Assembly: GCA_002454815.1 (NCBI GenBank)
Contig: DKJL01000010.1
Coordinates: 262,054-326,053, forward strand
Length of the DNA: 64,000 nt
Origin: Flavobacteriales bacterium UBA6693
Lineage (GTDB): Bacteria; Bacteroidota; Bacteroidia; Flavobacteriales; Weeksellaceae
Direction: 5' to 3'
The notes beneath the pieces were generated by a model, which did no database searches, was not told the DNA's origin, and worked only from the letters and a program-made list of their open reading frames with translations. This document shows, in pieces, positions 8,187 through 16,834 of the stretch; the first letter of the stretch is position 1; each line of letters starts with the position of its first letter. Made by a program: the position numbers and the translations under genes.

Positions 8187-8723
8187 TTATACGGTTTCGT
8201 ACTCCAGCAGCGCTTCGTAAAACTCTTCTTCCATAATGCCGAACTGCTGTGCAAGCAACTGTAAGCCAGCGATATCCTTCAGTAAAATATCGTTCGATAC
8301 CGGGATTTCACCTAACATTGTTTCAAGCATAAATCTTCCGTCGCTACTTTTGTTACGGACCGGTTTTTCAAATGGCAATCTGCGGTAGTAAGCGGTTGCA
8401 ATGTTTTCATCAAAACTGAGTTCATCAGGAAAAATAAGTACACCTCCCGAAGTTACGGAAGTCGCCAGAACATCAAGTTGGGCTTGCGAAGTGGCGGAAT
8501 CCGCCAGCAAAATATTTGCTTTTATCAGGGAAGCATCGCCCGTATCGGAACTCGGAAACACAATAAAATCAGCGCCTGTAAGCGGCCCTTTCCCGTAAAA
8601 ATCCACTTCTTTCCGATGGAATGAAAGCACGTGCGCAAAGAAGCGCACTATATTTTCGTTGCCGCTGAACAGCAGAACGCGCGTTTTTGTAAGTATTTCG
8701 TTAATATCGCCTGGAAATGTCAC
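8187..8723 (-). CDS. protein of unknown function
   Basis: Protein of 178 residues, no signal peptide, no Cys. Residues ~13-75 look like an alternating strand/helix nucleotide-binding-type fold (TRVLLFSGN, then ADFIVFPSSD), faintly like the N-terminal part of Mur ligases, but no P-loop is present and I would not name it so. It starts 5 bases after the DUF6438 lipoprotein stop, so it belongs to the operon that begins with the NUDIX gene; hmgA starts 54 bases after it. Confidence 0.7.
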   Translation of the reverse strand: MTFPGDINEILTKTRVLLFSGNENIVRFFAHVLSFHRKEVDFYGKGPLTGADFIVFPSSDTGDASLIKANILLADSATSQAQLDVLATSVTSGGVLIFPDELSFDENIATAYYRRLPFEKPVRNKSSDGRFMLETMLGEIPVSNDILLKDIAGLQLLAQQFGIMEEEFYEALLEYETV

Positions 8724-8728
8724 TGCGC

Positions 8729-9175
8729 TTATTTTGCTGCCTGGTCTGCAGTATTTTTTACAATGAGCTCTTCAAACACTTTTACCACATTCCGCCACCG
8801 TTCCCGGTCGGCTGCCATGATGTGCGAGGCGTCACTTTTGTTGCCGGAATTCGGGCCGGTCTTCACGCTGATGGACGTAGAGATATTGTCGTAGAATTTC
8901 TTGTAATCTTCCCGTATCGTTCGGAAATTATTTGCCGAAAGTGCCTCTTCGATCTTTTGCCGATCGTCATTGCTGATGCTGAAATCTTTTTTAACCTTAC
9001 GGTCTTTTGATTCAAATGAATAATGAACTTTATCACCTTTGATGAGCAGGTTTTCGTAGATGGGTGCATAGCCGCCGCTGCGAGCATAGCTGTAATCAAA
9101 GTTGCTGTATTTATTTGGGGTGGCACATGATGATACTAAAAAAAGCACGGCAAGTGCGAAAATCACATTTTTCAT
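8729..9175 (-). CDS. DUF6438-like lipoprotein
   Basis: Protein of 148 residues with a lipoprotein signal peptide (hydrophobic ALAVLFLVSSC, lipidated Cys near 17). The mature part contains 'SYARSGGYAPIYENLLI' followed by repeated charged strand segments, resembling the small DUF6438 domain common in Bacteroidota lipoproteins. It starts one base before the acyltransferase stop region and precedes the next gene by 5 bases, so it is translationally coupled. Probably an outer- or inner-membrane lipoprotein of unknown role. Confidence 0.75.
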   Translation of the reverse strand: MKNVIFALAVLFLVSSCATPNKYSNFDYSYARSGGYAPIYENLLIKGDKVHYSFESKDRKVKKDFSISNDDRQKIEEALSANNFRTIREDYKKFYDNISTSISVKTGPNSGNKSDASHIMAADRERWRNVVKVFEELIVKNTADQAAK

Positions 9176-9176
9176 A

Positions 9177-9983
9177 CTACATTTTATTTATTTCTTCTGT
9201 TCGCTTTTGCGCTTTCAGCTCCTCGTCATACTCATGGAGGAGGTTAAAGTCTTCTGTCTGCTCGATAGCAACCATGATTTTCTTTAATATTGCGTTCGCG
9301 TCATCTTTGCTGTAATCGATGTCGAGCGGAGGTTTAAACTCCATGGTCGGCTTTACACCCGTGACTTTCACCCGCAAACCTTTCTTGTCGAAAGCGCGTC
9401 GGAAACCATTAATTTTAATAGGAATTACAATCGGCTTTTGATTTTTGATCAGCTTCGCAGTGCCTTTTCGGCCCTGTGCAAAGGCGGATGTCGTACCTTG
9501 TGGAAAAGTGATCACCCAGCCATTATCCAGTGCTTTCATGATATTTTCCACTTCGCCCAAGTCCACCATTCGGTTCACGTTCTGGCCTTCAGCGCGCCAA
9601 GTTCTCTTCACTGTCACGGCGCCTGCAAGCTTGAATATCTTCGTCATGAACCCTTTATTCATCGTTTCTTCCGCCGCAACGTAGTAGAAATCGACTTTCG
9701 GATTCAGCAGATAAACGGGATTTTTAATTGAATTCAGGTAACCATTATTCACTGCACAGAAAGCGTGATACATCGCGGCGACATCCGCAAAATAGGTTTG
9801 ATGATTGGAGACAAAAAGTACATTGGAATCCGGTAGATCCACCAGGTTTTCGGTGCCGGAAATCTTCAGTTTATTAAAACCATTGAAACGGCGGTATGAA
9901 ATCATTCCCAATATAAAGATTATCAACCTTTTGAGGAAATACAGGTTGCCAAACGCATCCGTGAAAATATTTTTCTTCGCCAT
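9177..9983 (-). CDS. 1-acyl-sn-glycerol-3-phosphate acyltransferase (PlsC family)
   Basis: Protein of 268 residues of the LPLAT/PlsC family. The catalytic NHQTYFAD (NHx4D motif) is near residue 60 and the substrate-binding block ITFPQGTTS (usual form FPEGTRS) near 158, with Gln and Thr variations. One hydrophobic segment (~15-27) near the N-terminus suggests membrane association. It would acylate lysophosphatidic acid or a related lysophospholipid. It is in an operon with the NUDIX gene (25 bases upstream) and the DUF6438 lipoprotein downstream. Confidence 0.88.
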   Translation of the reverse strand: MAKKNIFTDAFGNLYFLKRLIIFILGMISYRRFNGFNKLKISGTENLVDLPDSNVLFVSNHQTYFADVAAMYHAFCAVNNGYLNSIKNPVYLLNPKVDFYYVAAEETMNKGFMTKIFKLAGAVTVKRTWRAEGQNVNRMVDLGEVENIMKALDNGWVITFPQGTTSAFAQGRKGTAKLIKNQKPIVIPIKINGFRRAFDKKGLRVKVTGVKPTMEFKPPLDIDYSKDDANAILKKIMVAIEQTEDFNLLHEYDEELKAQKRTEEINKM

Positions 9984-10008
9984 TATGAGGTTTGCATAGG
10001 CTGCGAAT

Positions 10009-10638
10009 TTACAAATTTTTCAATAATTGACTAAATTCACTCAGGATCATCGAGGTAGCACCCCAGATGATGTAGCCGTTAAAATCAATCACCGGCACAC
10101 GCACGCCACGCGATGTCGGCAGAATTCGCATTTCCGGTTTTTCGTCCAGTGCCAGCAGCGCCGTGACAGGAAATTCAATCAGTTCAACGGCCTCCGATTC
10201 CTGTAAAAAAAAGGTCGGATTTTTCTTCGTGTACGAAACAAAAGCTTTTACATAAAAGTTGCTTGGCGGAATATAAATGGGCGACAGCTCCCGAATGACG
10301 CGGATGTAATATTCATCAATTCCCACCTCTTCGGATGTTTCCCTCTTCGCAGTTGCAGCATAGTTGGGGTCATCATCTTCTTTTTTTCCACCCGGCAGCG
10401 AGATCTGTCCGCTGTGTCGGTCACGCTCGTTTTCACTGCGGACGATAAGCGGCACATACCAGTCGTTATCTTTTAAATATAAAAGAATATTGACGGCTGC
10501 AAATTTTGGATTTTTTCCTAATATTTCATCGTACGTATAAAGTGGACGGTAGGGAGGTGAATAGATTTTGTGTGCAGCTTCACCTTCAAGTGTTGCCTGT
10601 TTTATTTTTGTGAGTAAATCTCGGCCAAAGGTATTCAT
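10009..10638 (-). CDS. NUDIX hydrolase, CoA-pyrophosphatase type
   Basis: Protein of 209 residues with a NUDIX box near 95-120 (GGKKEDDDPNYAATA then KRETSEEVG). Before it stands VRSENERDRHSGQISLPGG, which fits the signature of the coenzyme A diphosphatase subfamily (NudL/YeaB; LLTxRSxxLxxHxGQxxFPGG). The predicted reaction is cleavage of CoA or oxidised CoA to phosphopantetheine and 3',5'-ADP. It leads a compact operon with the PlsC-like acyltransferase gene, which fits a lipid/CoA theme. Confidence 0.88.
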   Translation of the reverse strand: MNTFGRDLLTKIKQATLEGEAAHKIYSPPYRPLYTYDEILGKNPKFAAVNILLYLKDNDWYVPLIVRSENERDRHSGQISLPGGKKEDDDPNYAATAKRETSEEVGIDEYYIRVIRELSPIYIPPSNFYVKAFVSYTKKNPTFFLQESEAVELIEFPVTALLALDEKPEMRILPTSRGVRVPVIDFNGYIIWGATSMILSEFSQLLKNL

Positions 10639-10739
10639 ACCACAAATTTAGTCAATCGGACAGTGAACTGTTTTTAAAGGAAAGTTAAAATTACAAATAT
10701 TATAATGTCTTACATTTAAAATAAATATTTAAACTTAGA

Positions 10740-11891
10740 TCAAGCGAATGTATGGAATTCTTTTCCGCGTTTAATTTTCACGGTTATTTTGTTCAGGTCT
10801 TTTTCAATCTTGTTGAGATAATAATGGCAAGCCGTGCTTTCATCTAAATTTTCCAGACTAATCCCATTTATTTCCAAAATTTCATCATCTAATTTCAGCG
10901 GGATATTTTTTTCTTTAAAAACGAGAACGACAAATGCTTTGTTTTTAATAAAACGGTAACCAAATCCAAAACTCTCAGATTTGTGCGCTTCTTTTTCCAG
11001 CGGTTTTAAATAAACCAGACTTTTTTTCCAGTCCAGGATATATTCGTAATTTCTTAAAAATTTATTTCCTATCAAATTAGAAATTCCGGTGTCAAAAATT
11101 TGATTTTCAAACTTTTGCTCACCTAAAGTAAAGTTGTTCAGCAGAAATTCATATTCTTGCTCCATCTTCGCGCCGCCGTACATGCTTACAGCGTTTACTC
11201 CTTCAGTGACAACATAATTTTCTTTAGAAATATTCGACTCTACATCAGCAATTGAATTATTCAGTTTAAAATAACCATTAAATCCGGTGTCGAAGGTTAG
11301 ATTAACTTTTCTTCCCAGTAAAGACGTGGCTATCAGCGGTGTTTTCTGCCTGGTAGGTTTAAAAGGTATTTTGACAGGAAAATCATTTTGTTTTAAAAGA
11401 TGAATGTTATTGGAGACCAATATTTTCCCGTCGGCATAATTAATTTTCCAATAGAGATGAGCCATTTGATTAGCACCGATAATTCCGTCAATTTTTAAAC
11501 AGGTAAATTCAGGTTGACTGAAATCCATGACGATTGCTCCAATATTGTTAAAGGTTACATTTCCGATTTTCATTGCCGGCACTTTTGTAAAAATCTCTTT
11601 TCGCATGTTTTTCTGTGAATCATGAATTGCCCCTTCAGAAATACTCTTTAATCGCAGTTCTTTATAGGTAGCTGGTGAAATTATCGTTGGCGCTCCCGTA
11701 TCGAAAAGGAAAATATGTTTTTTACCTCCGATGGTTACTTCCACAAGTGGTAAGTCATTCTGATAAGTAAAAGGTAGCGCTTCTACCGTAGCAGGCAGCG
11801 TTGCACTTCCGGAATTGTAAAATTTTTTGCTTTGGGCAGCATATTGTAACGAGAAAAGCAGTACAAAAAATGAAAGCAGCATTTTCGGCAT
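10740..11891 (-). CDS. retropepsin-like aspartyl protease domain protein with PDZ domain
   Basis: Protein of 383 residues with a Sec signal peptide (cleavage near 20, after QYAAQ). Two aspartyl-protease half motifs are visible: LFDTGAPTI with Asp64 and LTFDTGFNGY with Asp201, giving a single-chain pepsin/retropepsin-like pair. The C-terminal ~80 residues (FGFGYRFIKN onward, with DDEILEINGISL) look like a PDZ domain. This architecture is common in Bacteroidota secreted proteins. Monocistronic, divergent from mgtE. Substrate unknown. Confidence 0.82.
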   Translation of the reverse strand: MPKMLLSFFVLLFSLQYAAQSKKFYNSGSATLPATVEALPFTYQNDLPLVEVTIGGKKHIFLFDTGAPTIISPATYKELRLKSISEGAIHDSQKNMRKEIFTKVPAMKIGNVTFNNIGAIVMDFSQPEFTCLKIDGIIGANQMAHLYWKINYADGKILVSNNIHLLKQNDFPVKIPFKPTRQKTPLIATSLLGRKVNLTFDTGFNGYFKLNNSIADVESNISKENYVVTEGVNAVSMYGGAKMEQEYEFLLNNFTLGEQKFENQIFDTGISNLIGNKFLRNYEYILDWKKSLVYLKPLEKEAHKSESFGFGYRFIKNKAFVVLVFKEKNIPLKLDDEILEINGISLENLDESTACHYYLNKIEKDLNKITVKIKRGKEFHTFA

Positions 11892-12023
11892 AATAATGAT
11901 TTCTTATTTATCGGTGACTAAAATAATATAAATGTTGCAATAATGTTCTGCTATATCCTGCAGAAAACAAGCTTTAATTAAAATCTTTCCCTTTCCAGAA
12001 TTTATAGTCGTTTTAATTTTTGT

Positions 12024-12031
12024 TACTTTTG
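12024..12031 (+). promoter_or_regulatory. -7 promoter element for mgtE
   Basis: TACTTTTG matches TAnnTTTG. It ends 19 bases before the TTG start, leaving a leader of about a dozen bases if transcription begins at the usual distance. Confidence 0.55.
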
Positions 12032-12050
12032 CCTCTCTTAAAAAAACCGC

Positions 12051-13370
12051 TTGGAAACTCAGGATCTTATTTTTAATCCCCAGGATATTGCAGAAAGACT
12101 CAGCGAACTTCGCGCTGATGAGCGTCTTATTGCTTTTCTTAAAGTTCCGAAAGAGTATAAAGCTGATGTTTTCTCGCATCTGGATCCCGATTTTCAGGAA
12201 GAAACCATCCGGCACATCGGTAGCGACGAGGTTTCCGAAATCCTGAACGCGATGACACCGGATGACCGTACGGCGCTTTTTGAAGATTTCCCCGATGAAC
12301 TGATAAAATATTCCATCAATCATCTGAATCCGCAGGAGCGGCGCGTTGCCCTGAAATTACTGGGCTATGATGCCGACTCGATCGCCAGACTGATGACACC
12401 GTATTATATCCAAATCCGCAAGGAGTGGACGGTGAAGCGCTGTTTCCAACAGATAAAAAAACTGGGCACCAAAGTGGAGACGATGAATCATCTTTATGTG
12501 GTCGACGAGCGCAATCGCCTCATTGATGATATCATGATCGGTTCATTGCTGCTGGCAGAGGAAGATACTTTGATCTCTGAAATTACCGACAACCATTTCG
12601 TAGCAATTACCACCACTACTTCCAAGGAAGACGCGGTGCCTTATTTTGAAAAGTATGACCGCTCGGCCCTGCCGATTGTTACTGAAAATGGCGTGCTCGT
12701 CGGAATTGTAACTATTGATGACATCCTGGACCAGATCGCTTCGCAAAATACTGAAGACATTCAGAAGTTCGGAGGTGTGGATGCACTCGATCTGCCGTAC
12801 ACGCAGACCTCGTGGACGGAAATGATTAAGAAGCGTGCAACCTGGCTCGTTATTCTCTTTTTTTCTGAAATGCTGACGGCTTCGGCAATGGGTTATTTTG
12901 AACATGAAATTGAGAAAGCTGTGGTCCTCGCGCTTTTTGTTCCTTTAATTATTTCCAGCGGAGGAAACTCCGGCTCACAGGCGGCTACACTGATTATCAG
13001 GGCAATGGCGCTGCAGGAACTCAACTTAAGAGACTGGTGGTACGTGATGCGAAAAGAAATTGTGTCTGGTCTTTGTCTCGGCGGCATTCTCGGCATCATT
13101 GGTTTTATCCGCATCATGATGTGGCAAAAAATGGGTTTGTTTGATTACGGCGAATATTGGCTGTTTATCGCGCTGAGTATTTCGGTATCGCTGGTATTAA
13201 TTGTCTTGTGGGGTACTTTATCAGGCTCCATGATTCCTTTCGTGCTAAAGCGCCTGAAACTGGACCCTGCAACATCATCCGCGCCTTTCGTAGCGACGCT
13301 GGTAGATGTCACCGGTCTTATTATTTATTTTTCCATCGCCGGCATGTTCCTCGCCGGAAGACTTCTTTAA
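12051..13370 (+). CDS. mgtE: magnesium transporter MgtE
   Basis: Protein of 439 residues with the full MgtE plan: N-terminal superhelical domain (~20-120, with MTPDDRTALFED), a tandem CBS pair (~125-250; LPIVTENGVLVGIVTIDD in the second), the plug helix, and a C-terminal five-helix membrane domain (~275-439) with the conserved SSGGNSGSQAATLIIRA block lining the pore. It imports Mg2+ and is gated by Mg2+ bound to the cytosolic domains. The start is TTG at 12051: an in-frame TAA lies at 12039 and no ATG lies between. The BtuF-like gene follows immediately. Confidence 0.95.
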   Translation: METQDLIFNPQDIAERLSELRADERLIAFLKVPKEYKADVFSHLDPDFQEETIRHIGSDEVSEILNAMTPDDRTALFEDFPDELIKYSINHLNPQERRVALKLLGYDADSIARLMTPYYIQIRKEWTVKRCFQQIKKLGTKVETMNHLYVVDERNRLIDDIMIGSLLLAEEDTLISEITDNHFVAITTTTSKEDAVPYFEKYDRSALPIVTENGVLVGIVTIDDILDQIASQNTEDIQKFGGVDALDLPYTQTSWTEMIKKRATWLVILFFSEMLTASAMGYFEHEIEKAVVLALFVPLIISSGGNSGSQAATLIIRAMALQELNLRDWWYVMRKEIVSGLCLGGILGIIGFIRIMMWQKMGLFDYGEYWLFIALSISVSLVLIVLWGTLSGSMIPFVLKRLKLDPATSSAPFVATLVDVTGLIIYFSIAGMFLAGRLL

Positions 13371-13371
13371 T

Positions 13372-14094
13372 GTGCGTATCGTATCGCTGGTTCCGAGCAT
13401 AACGGAAACGTTATTTGATTTTGGGCTGACTGAAAAAGAATTGGTCGGACGCACAAAATTCTGCATCCATCCTGCCGACTCGGTAAAAAAGATTCCGATA
13501 ATCGGTGGAACCAAAAACCTGCATAAGGATAAAATCAGAGCTTTAAAACCCGACCTTATCATTGCCAACAAAGAGGAAAATGAAAAGCAGCAAGTGGAAG
13601 AACTGATGGACTGCTGCGATGTTTGGGTAACCGATGTCAGCAACCTGGAAGACAATGCTGCTTTCCTGGTAGAGCTGGGTAAATGTTTGAGCAATACCGC
13701 GCTTGCAGAAGAGTTTAACCAAAAGATTTCGTCAGTCTTTAATTTTAAAAAACCAAGAAAAACCACGAAAGTAGCCTACCTGATCTGGAAAGATCCTTAT
13801 ATGTCGGTCGGGGGCGACACCTTTATCCATGATGTTCTTAGCGGCGCCGGTTTGCTAAATGTTTTCGCAGATCGTACACGTTATCCGGTCGTTGCGCTGG
13901 AAGAATTAGAAGCGGCAGAGGTCATTTTACTTTCTTCAGAACCGTATCCGTTTCGTGAAAAACATCTGGCGGAACTTCAGGCATTATTGCCCGGCAAGAA
14001 AATAGTGCTCGTCGACGGTGAAGTATTTTCCTGGTTTGGCAGTCACTTGGCGCACACCGGAGATTATCTTAGCGTTCTTCAGCAGCAGCTTTAA
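13372..14094 (+). CDS. BtuF-like periplasmic-binding-fold protein
   Basis: Protein of 240 residues of the helical-backbone metal/cobalamin receptor superfamily (BtuF, FepB). It begins directly with the first strand RIVSLVPSITETLFDFGL and has FCIHPADS, IIGGTKNLHKDKI and ALKPDLIIANKEEN as in vitamin B12-binding relatives. GTG 13372, one base after the mgtE TAA, is the natural start but gives no signal peptide. The only upstream in-frame ATG (13306) lies inside mgtE and would add a short hydrophobic stretch ending in SPAC. So the product may be cytosolic, or export may use a start buried in mgtE. No permease or ATPase genes are nearby. Confidence 0.82.
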   Translation: MRIVSLVPSITETLFDFGLTEKELVGRTKFCIHPADSVKKIPIIGGTKNLHKDKIRALKPDLIIANKEENEKQQVEELMDCCDVWVTDVSNLEDNAAFLVELGKCLSNTALAEEFNQKISSVFNFKKPRKTTKVAYLIWKDPYMSVGGDTFIHDVLSGAGLLNVFADRTRYPVVALEELEAAEVILLSSEPYPFREKHLAELQALLPGKKIVLVDGEVFSWFGSHLAHTGDYLSVLQQQL

Positions 14095-14101
14095 ATATAA
14101 A

Positions 14102-14130
14102 AAGGAACCCGATGTGAGGTTCCTTCTTTA
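14102..14130. terminator. Bidirectional terminator
   Basis: AAGGAACC / GGTTCCTT stem with 8-base loop, A-rich on one side and T-rich on the other, between the convergent BtuF-like and dapA genes. Confidence 0.8.
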
Positions 14131-14139
14131 TTAAATTAT

Positions 14140-15012
14140 TTAAATATTTTTCATTTCTTCACGAATCAGTTCCTGAAGTTCATCGCTGGCAGCCACCAGT
14201 GGCAGACGTACAAAGTTCTGAATGAGCCCTAACTCGGTCAGTACGGTTTTTATCCCCGCCGGATTGCCTTCTGCAAAAATAAAACGCGTAATTTCGACCA
14301 GGCTGTTATGTATTTTATATGCTTCGTCAACTTTGCGCTCAAAAGCAAGCTTCAGCATGGTAGAAAATTCCTGCGGGTAGGCTTGTCCGATTACCGAAAT
14401 TACTCCATTTCCGCCGGCAAGTGTTACAGGCAGCGTGTATTCATCGTCGCCGGAAACCAACTGGAAAGAATCGGGCTTTCCGCGCAGAATATCGAAATAC
14501 TGCAGAATATTCGGCGCCGCCTCTTTGATCATGATTAAATTCGGGAATTCTTCTGCAAGGCGCAGTGTCGTTCTTCCCTCGATATTCTGGCCCGTGCGCG
14601 AAGGCACATTATAAATAATAATTTTTTTTCCGGTGGAGGCCAGCATTTTATAATGCTGATAAAGCCCTTCCTGATTTGGCCGGTTGTAATAAGGAGAAAC
14701 CGACAGAACTGCCTCAAAATCAGAAAGGTCGGTTTGCTCGATCTGCTTTTTAACCTCAGCAGTATTGTTGCCGCCAATACCCAAGACAAGCGGCACTCTG
14801 CCGGCATTTATCCGGATAATATGTTCGATGACGGCTTTCTTTTCTTCAGACGAAAGCGTCGCCGCTTCTGCTGTAGTGCCAAGAACGACGAGATAATTGG
14901 TTCCATTTTCAATATTAAAATTGATGAGCCGCGTTAACGCTTCAAAATCAATGGAAAGATCTTCCTGAAACGGAGTAACCAACGCTACACCCAAACCTTT
15001 TAAAATACTCAT
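14140..15012 (-). CDS. dapA: 4-hydroxy-tetrahydrodipicolinate synthase
   Basis: Protein of 290 residues with a TIM-barrel aldolase fold. Schiff-base Lys163 (LIMIKEAAPN), Tyr134 (IIIYNVPSRTG) and the GTTAEAATL block with Thr46-Thr47 are all present, and VSPYYNRPNQEGLYQHY is typical of DapA. It condenses pyruvate with aspartate semialdehyde in the lysine/meso-diaminopimelate pathway; cytosolic. Monocistronic with its own -7 box. Confidence 0.95.
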   Translation of the reverse strand: MSILKGLGVALVTPFQEDLSIDFEALTRLINFNIENGTNYLVVLGTTAEAATLSSEEKKAVIEHIIRINAGRVPLVLGIGGNNTAEVKKQIEQTDLSDFEAVLSVSPYYNRPNQEGLYQHYKMLASTGKKIIIYNVPSRTGQNIEGRTTLRLAEEFPNLIMIKEAAPNILQYFDILRGKPDSFQLVSGDDEYTLPVTLAGGNGVISVIGQAYPQEFSTMLKLAFERKVDEAYKIHNSLVEITRFIFAEGNPAGIKTVLTELGLIQNFVRLPLVAASDELQELIREEMKNI

Positions 15013-15031
15013 TGTGCTGTGAATTAGGTCT

Positions 15032-15039
15032 CAAAACTA
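15032..15039 (-). promoter_or_regulatory. -7 promoter element for dapA
   Basis: TAGTTTTG on the minus strand matches TAnnTTTG and lies 19 bases before the dapA ATG. Confidence 0.5.
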
Positions 15040-15093
15040 CAAAATATTCCGCGAGATTCCGCCTGCGATAGAACATCTTTGTATTCATATCTT

Positions 15094-15101
15094 TATATTT
15101 G
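15094..15101 (+). promoter_or_regulatory. -7 promoter element for 5'-nucleotidase operon
   Basis: TATATTTG fits TAnnTTTG and ends 17 bases before the start of the next gene. It probably drives the 5'-nucleotidase/porZ/recO run, whose genes abut or overlap. Confidence 0.5.
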
Positions 15102-15118
15102 CAGCTACAGTTTTAAGT

Positions 15119-15889
15119 ATGAAACATCAAAAATATATTTTCGGTGCGCTCATCGCTGCCTCGCTCGTATCGTGCCGGGCACCGCTGGCCGTAACCAATA
15201 TACAGGCAAAGAAAAATATCTCCATAACTTCTGCCTTGCCGGAGGATTCGAAATTTGTCCGGACTATTGAACCGTACAAAAATGAGCTGGAAGGGATCAT
15301 GAATACAAAATTATCTCACACGGCCGTGGATCTTACCAAGCTGGGAGATAACAGTAATTTGGGAAATCTCCTCGCCGATTATACTTTTGAAGGAGCCAAA
15401 GAGTGGGCACAAAAGAATGGGATACCGGCAATGGATGGCGCGGTAATCAATATCGGTGGCATCCGTACGACGATTGCGGCGGGCGATATCCTGACAAAAC
15501 AGGTTTACGAAGTGATGCCGTTTGAAAATGAGGTGATTATCGTTAAATTTTCCGGCACGGATCTTCAGGGAATGTTCGATTATTACCAGAAAACAAAAGT
15601 AAATAACCCGGTTTCTCATTTGATTATTGAGACCGATGGTGACGTAATTACGAAACAGTTGATCGACGGGAAACCAATCGATTCTAATAAGACATATTAT
15701 ATCGCGACCTCCGACTATCTGGCGCTGGGCGGCGACAATATGGATTTTTTTAAAAAAGGAGAGATGATCCCGACCGGTATTAAACTTCGCGATCTTTTCC
15801 TGGAAAAATTCCGTGCCAATGACGAGGTAACTGTGCCCGACGATGTGCGCCTTGTATTTAAAAATAAAAAGACTAAAAACGATGAATAG
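15119..15889 (+). CDS. 5'-nucleotidase C-terminal-domain lipoprotein
   Basis: Protein of 256 residues consisting only of the UshA/5'-nucleotidase substrate-binding (C-terminal) domain. A lipoprotein signal (LIAASLVSC, Cys about 19) precedes it. Diagnostic blocks are SNLGNLLADYTFEGA, INIGGIRTTIAAGDI, VMPFENEVIIVKFSG and ATSDYLALGGDNMDFF. It binds the nucleoside/base part in two-domain enzymes. The catalytic domain is encoded by the next gene, which overlaps this one by 8 bases, so the two chains probably form one enzyme in the periplasm. Confidence 0.92.
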   Translation: MKHQKYIFGALIAASLVSCRAPLAVTNIQAKKNISITSALPEDSKFVRTIEPYKNELEGIMNTKLSHTAVDLTKLGDNSNLGNLLADYTFEGAKEWAQKNGIPAMDGAVINIGGIRTTIAAGDILTKQVYEVMPFENEVIIVKFSGTDLQGMFDYYQKTKVNNPVSHLIIETDGDVITKQLIDGKPIDSNKTYYIATSDYLALGGDNMDFFKKGEMIPTGIKLRDLFLEKFRANDEVTVPDDVRLVFKNKKTKNDE

Positions 15890-16832
15890 AAAACAGTTTC
15901 TAAAAACCATCGGCGGCGGAAGCTTAGCGCTGGCACTGACGCCCAGCCTTGCACTGGCCGAAAATCTGGCACCGGACCTGGCTGCGACGGACCGAAAGTT
16001 AACGATACTTCATACGAACGACCAGCACAGCCGCATCGAGCCTTTCGATGGCAGCTATACAAAAAACCCGAATCAGGGCGGTTTCGCCCGTCGCGCGTCG
16101 CTGGTGCAGAAGATCCGCAGCGAAGAAAAAAATGTCTTATTGCTGGATTCAGGTGATACTTTCCAGGGGACACCTTACTTTAATTTTTTTGGTGGTGAAG
16201 TAGAATTTCGCCTGATGTCGATGATGGGTTATGACGCTTCGACGATGGGCAATCATGATTTTGATAACGGTCTGAAAGGTTTTAAAGACGTTTTGCCGCA
16301 TGCGAAATTTCCTTTTCTTTGTTCAAATTATGATTTCTCGAACACGATCCTGGACGGTCATACAGAACCTTACAGAATTTTCAAAAAAAATGGAATCAAA
16401 GTAGGCGTTTTCGGTGTAGGTATTGAGCTGGCCGGGCTTGTGGGTGCGAAAAATTATGGGGAAACCATCTATTTGGATCCCATAGAAGTGGCGCAGCAGT
16501 ACAGCACAATGCTGCGAAACGAAAAAAAATGCGATCTTGTAATATGTCTCTCGCATATTGGATACGATTATAAAAATGATCCTGGCAAAGTTTCCGATAA
16601 GATCTTGGCTGCGAAGACGGACGGAATCGATGTAATTCTGGGCGGTCATACGCATACTTTTTTACCGGAACCGCAGTCCATATTGAACCGCGCGGGGAAA
16701 AATGTCCTTGTAAACCAGGTAGGCTGGGCAGGCTTGATGTTAGGTAAGATTGATTTCTATTTTGACAAAAATAATAATGTGAAAAATATATCTTGGCATA
16801 ACCAAGTTATTGATGATACAATTGTGGTATAA
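15882..16832 (+). CDS. 5'-nucleotidase-type metallophosphatase (catalytic domain only)
   Basis: Protein of 316 residues with the calcineurin-like metallophosphatase domain of 5'-nucleotidases: HTNDQHSRIE, LLDSGDTFQGTPYFN, GNHDFDNG and GGHTHTFL supply the dinuclear metal ligands. It ends where the C-terminal domain would start. The N-terminus NRKQFLK followed by a long hydrophobic stretch resembles a Tat signal, with RK in place of RR. The ATG at 15882 overlaps the preceding stop by 8 bases. It probably hydrolyses extracellular or periplasmic nucleotides with the preceding lipoprotein; porZ follows after 2 bases. Confidence 0.92.
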   Translation: MNRKQFLKTIGGGSLALALTPSLALAENLAPDLAATDRKLTILHTNDQHSRIEPFDGSYTKNPNQGGFARRASLVQKIRSEEKNVLLLDSGDTFQGTPYFNFFGGEVEFRLMSMMGYDASTMGNHDFDNGLKGFKDVLPHAKFPFLCSNYDFSNTILDGHTEPYRIFKKNGIKVGVFGVGIELAGLVGAKNYGETIYLDPIEVAQQYSTMLRNEKKCDLVICLSHIGYDYKNDPGKVSDKILAAKTDGIDVILGGHTHTFLPEPQSILNRAGKNVLVNQVGWAGLMLGKIDFYFDKNNNVKNISWHNQVIDDTIVV

Positions 16833-16834
16833 TC

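Noticed and set aside
8187..8723. Mur ligase fragment
   Set aside because: Only vague strand pattern similarity; no ATP-binding loop, and full length is too short to assign.
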